Shown here in pieces: positions 6,855 through 7,691 of a DNA stretch of 7,691 nucleotides (positions within the stretch are counted from its first letter, which is position 1; each line of letters opens with the position of its first letter). The notes below the pieces were generated by a model that saw only the letters and a list, made by a program, of their open reading frames with translations, was not told the origin of the DNA and ran no database searches. Position numbers and translations under genes: made by a program. Origin of the DNA: Thiobacillus sp. (GTDB lineage: Bacteria; Pseudomonadota; Gammaproteobacteria; Burkholderiales; Thiobacillaceae); the NCBI GenBank assembly GCA_020217265.1, contig JAIWOS010000047.1, forward strand, positions 1 through 7,691, given 5' to 3'.

Positions 6855-7691
6855 TCAAGCCGCCTTCTGCGCGATCTGCGCCAAGACCTCATCCGCCCAG
6901 GGCTTGGGCGCCATAGGGAAACCCAGACGCGCGCGCGAGTCCAGATAACTGCGTGCCACGCCGCGCGCCAGGTTGCGGATGCGGCCGATATAGGCGGCTC
7001 GCTCGGTGACCGATATGGCGCCGCGCGCGTCCAGCAGGTTGAAGGTATGCGCGGCTTTCAGCACCTGCTCGTAGGCGGGCAGCGCCAGCCGGGTATCCAT
7101 CAGGTGTTGCGCCTGTTTTTCGTGGGCATTGAATGCGCCGAACAGGAATTCGATGTCGCTGTGCTCGAAGTTGTAGGCGGACTGCTCCACCTCGTTCTGG
7201 TGGAACACGTCGCCGTAACGGATGCCCGGCGCGTATTCCAGATCGAACACGTTGTCCACCCCTTGCAGGTACATGGCCAGGCGCTCCAGGCCGTAGGTGA
7301 TCTCGCCGGTGATCGGCTTGCAGTCGATGCCGCCGACCTGCTGGAAATAGGTGAACTGGGTCACCTCCATGCCGTTGAGCCAGACTTCCCAGCCCAAGCC
7401 CCACGCGCCCAGCGTCGGGTTCTCCCAGTCGTCCTCGACGAAGCGCACATCGTTGCGGCGCAGGTCGAAACCGAGCGCACGCAGCGAGTCGAGATACAGT
7501 TCGAGGATGTCGCCCGGCGCCGGCTTGAGTACCACCTGGAACTGGTAGTAGTGCTGCAAACGGTTGGGGTTGTCGCCGTAGCGGCCATCCTTGGGACGGC
7601 GCGAAGGTTGCACATAGGCCGCCTTCCACGGCTCCGGCCCGAGCGAGCGCAGGAAGGTGGCCGTATGACTGGTACCGGCGCCGACTTCGAG
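6855..7691 (-). CDS. glyQ: Glycyl-tRNA synthetase alpha subunit (5' end outside window)
   Basis: This is the catalytic alpha subunit of the tetrameric bacterial glycyl-tRNA synthetase, which activates glycine with ATP (class II aminoacyl-tRNA synthetase). 278 residues are visible, beginning in [20 protein letters not shown]; the E. coli protein has 303, and by comparison about 32 N-terminal residues are missing past the right edge. Highly conserved stretches include [67 protein letters not shown] (class II motif 3 region), [13 protein letters not shown] and [21 protein letters not shown] within the frame at 7613 is internal, since conserved sequence continues upstream of it to the window edge. 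The stop lies two bases before the glyS ATG, so the two subunits are very likely co-translated, which suits their fixed ratio. The operon promoter should lie outside the window. Confidence 0.97.
   Translation of the reverse strand, partial: LEVGAGTSHTATFLRSLGPEPWKAAYVQPSRRPKDGRYGDNPNRLQHYYQFQVVLKPAPGDILELYLDSLRALGFDLRRNDVRFVEDDWENPTLGAWGLGWEVWLNGMEVTQFTYFQQVGGIDCKPITGEITYGLERLAMYLQGVDNVFDLEYAPGIRYGDVFHQNEVEQSAYNFEHSDIEFLFGAFNAHEKQAQHLMDTRLALPAYEQVLKAAHTFNLLDARGAISVTERAAYIGRIRNLARGVARSYLDSRARLGFPMAPKPWADEVLAQIAQKAA
6863..6868 (-). promoter_or_regulatory. Ribosome binding site of glyS
   Basis: AGAAGG on the minus strand lies inside the last codons of glyQ, ten bases before the ATG at 6852 and four before the TTG at 6858. 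The spacing favours the ATG, giving a protein beginning MGANNLLVELL. Confidence 0.55.

Noticed and set aside
6853..6858. TTG at 6858 as the glyS start, overlapping the glyQ stop
   Set aside because: The AGAAGG site is only four bases from the TTG but ten from the ATG at 6852, and TTG starts are rare. The difference is only two residues.

Overview
This is a compact, GC-rich stretch of bacterial chromosome with seven genes, all on the minus strand and almost without gaps. Read in the direction of transcription (right to left) they are: glyQ (5' end outside the window), glyS, a membrane protein with a degenerate GGDEF domain, gmhB, a PlsC-family acyltransferase, then after a 55-base gap frdC and frdA (3' end outside the window). 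GC richness, the two-subunit glycyl-tRNA synthetase, the LPS-heptose phosphatase GmhB and the gene order all point to a Gram-negative proteobacterium. From memory, glyQ-glyS-X-gmhB-plsC is also the order near the Pseudomonas aeruginosa origin, so a gammaproteobacterium is most likely, but the species cannot be named.

Right part (2262-7691): this looks like one operon. glyQ and glyS are 2 bases apart. glyS and the GGDEF-like gene share an ATGA stop/start. gmhB follows after 20 bases with a strong ribosome binding site, and plsC starts 3 bases after gmhB ends. Together they supply charged tRNA-Gly, a step of LPS inner-core heptose synthesis and a phospholipid (or lipid) acylation step, plus one membrane protein of unknown signalling role.

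Left part (1-2206): frdC and frdA overlap by GTGA and encode the membrane cytochrome b and flavoprotein subunits of a Wolinella-type di-haem quinol:fumarate reductase (or succinate dehydrogenase of the same type). The four haem-ligand histidines, the quinol-site and proton-pathway glutamates and the flavoprotein active-site residues are all in place. The iron-sulfur subunit frdB is expected just beyond the left edge.

No tRNA, rRNA, CRISPR array, insertion sequence or phage gene was seen. Most of the window is ordinary housekeeping. The two points most worth attention are the probably non-catalytic GGDEF protein translationally coupled to glyS, and a complete-looking Wolinella-type FrdC/FrdA pair in what looks like a gammaproteobacterial neighbourhood. 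I do not see a clearly new multi-gene system.
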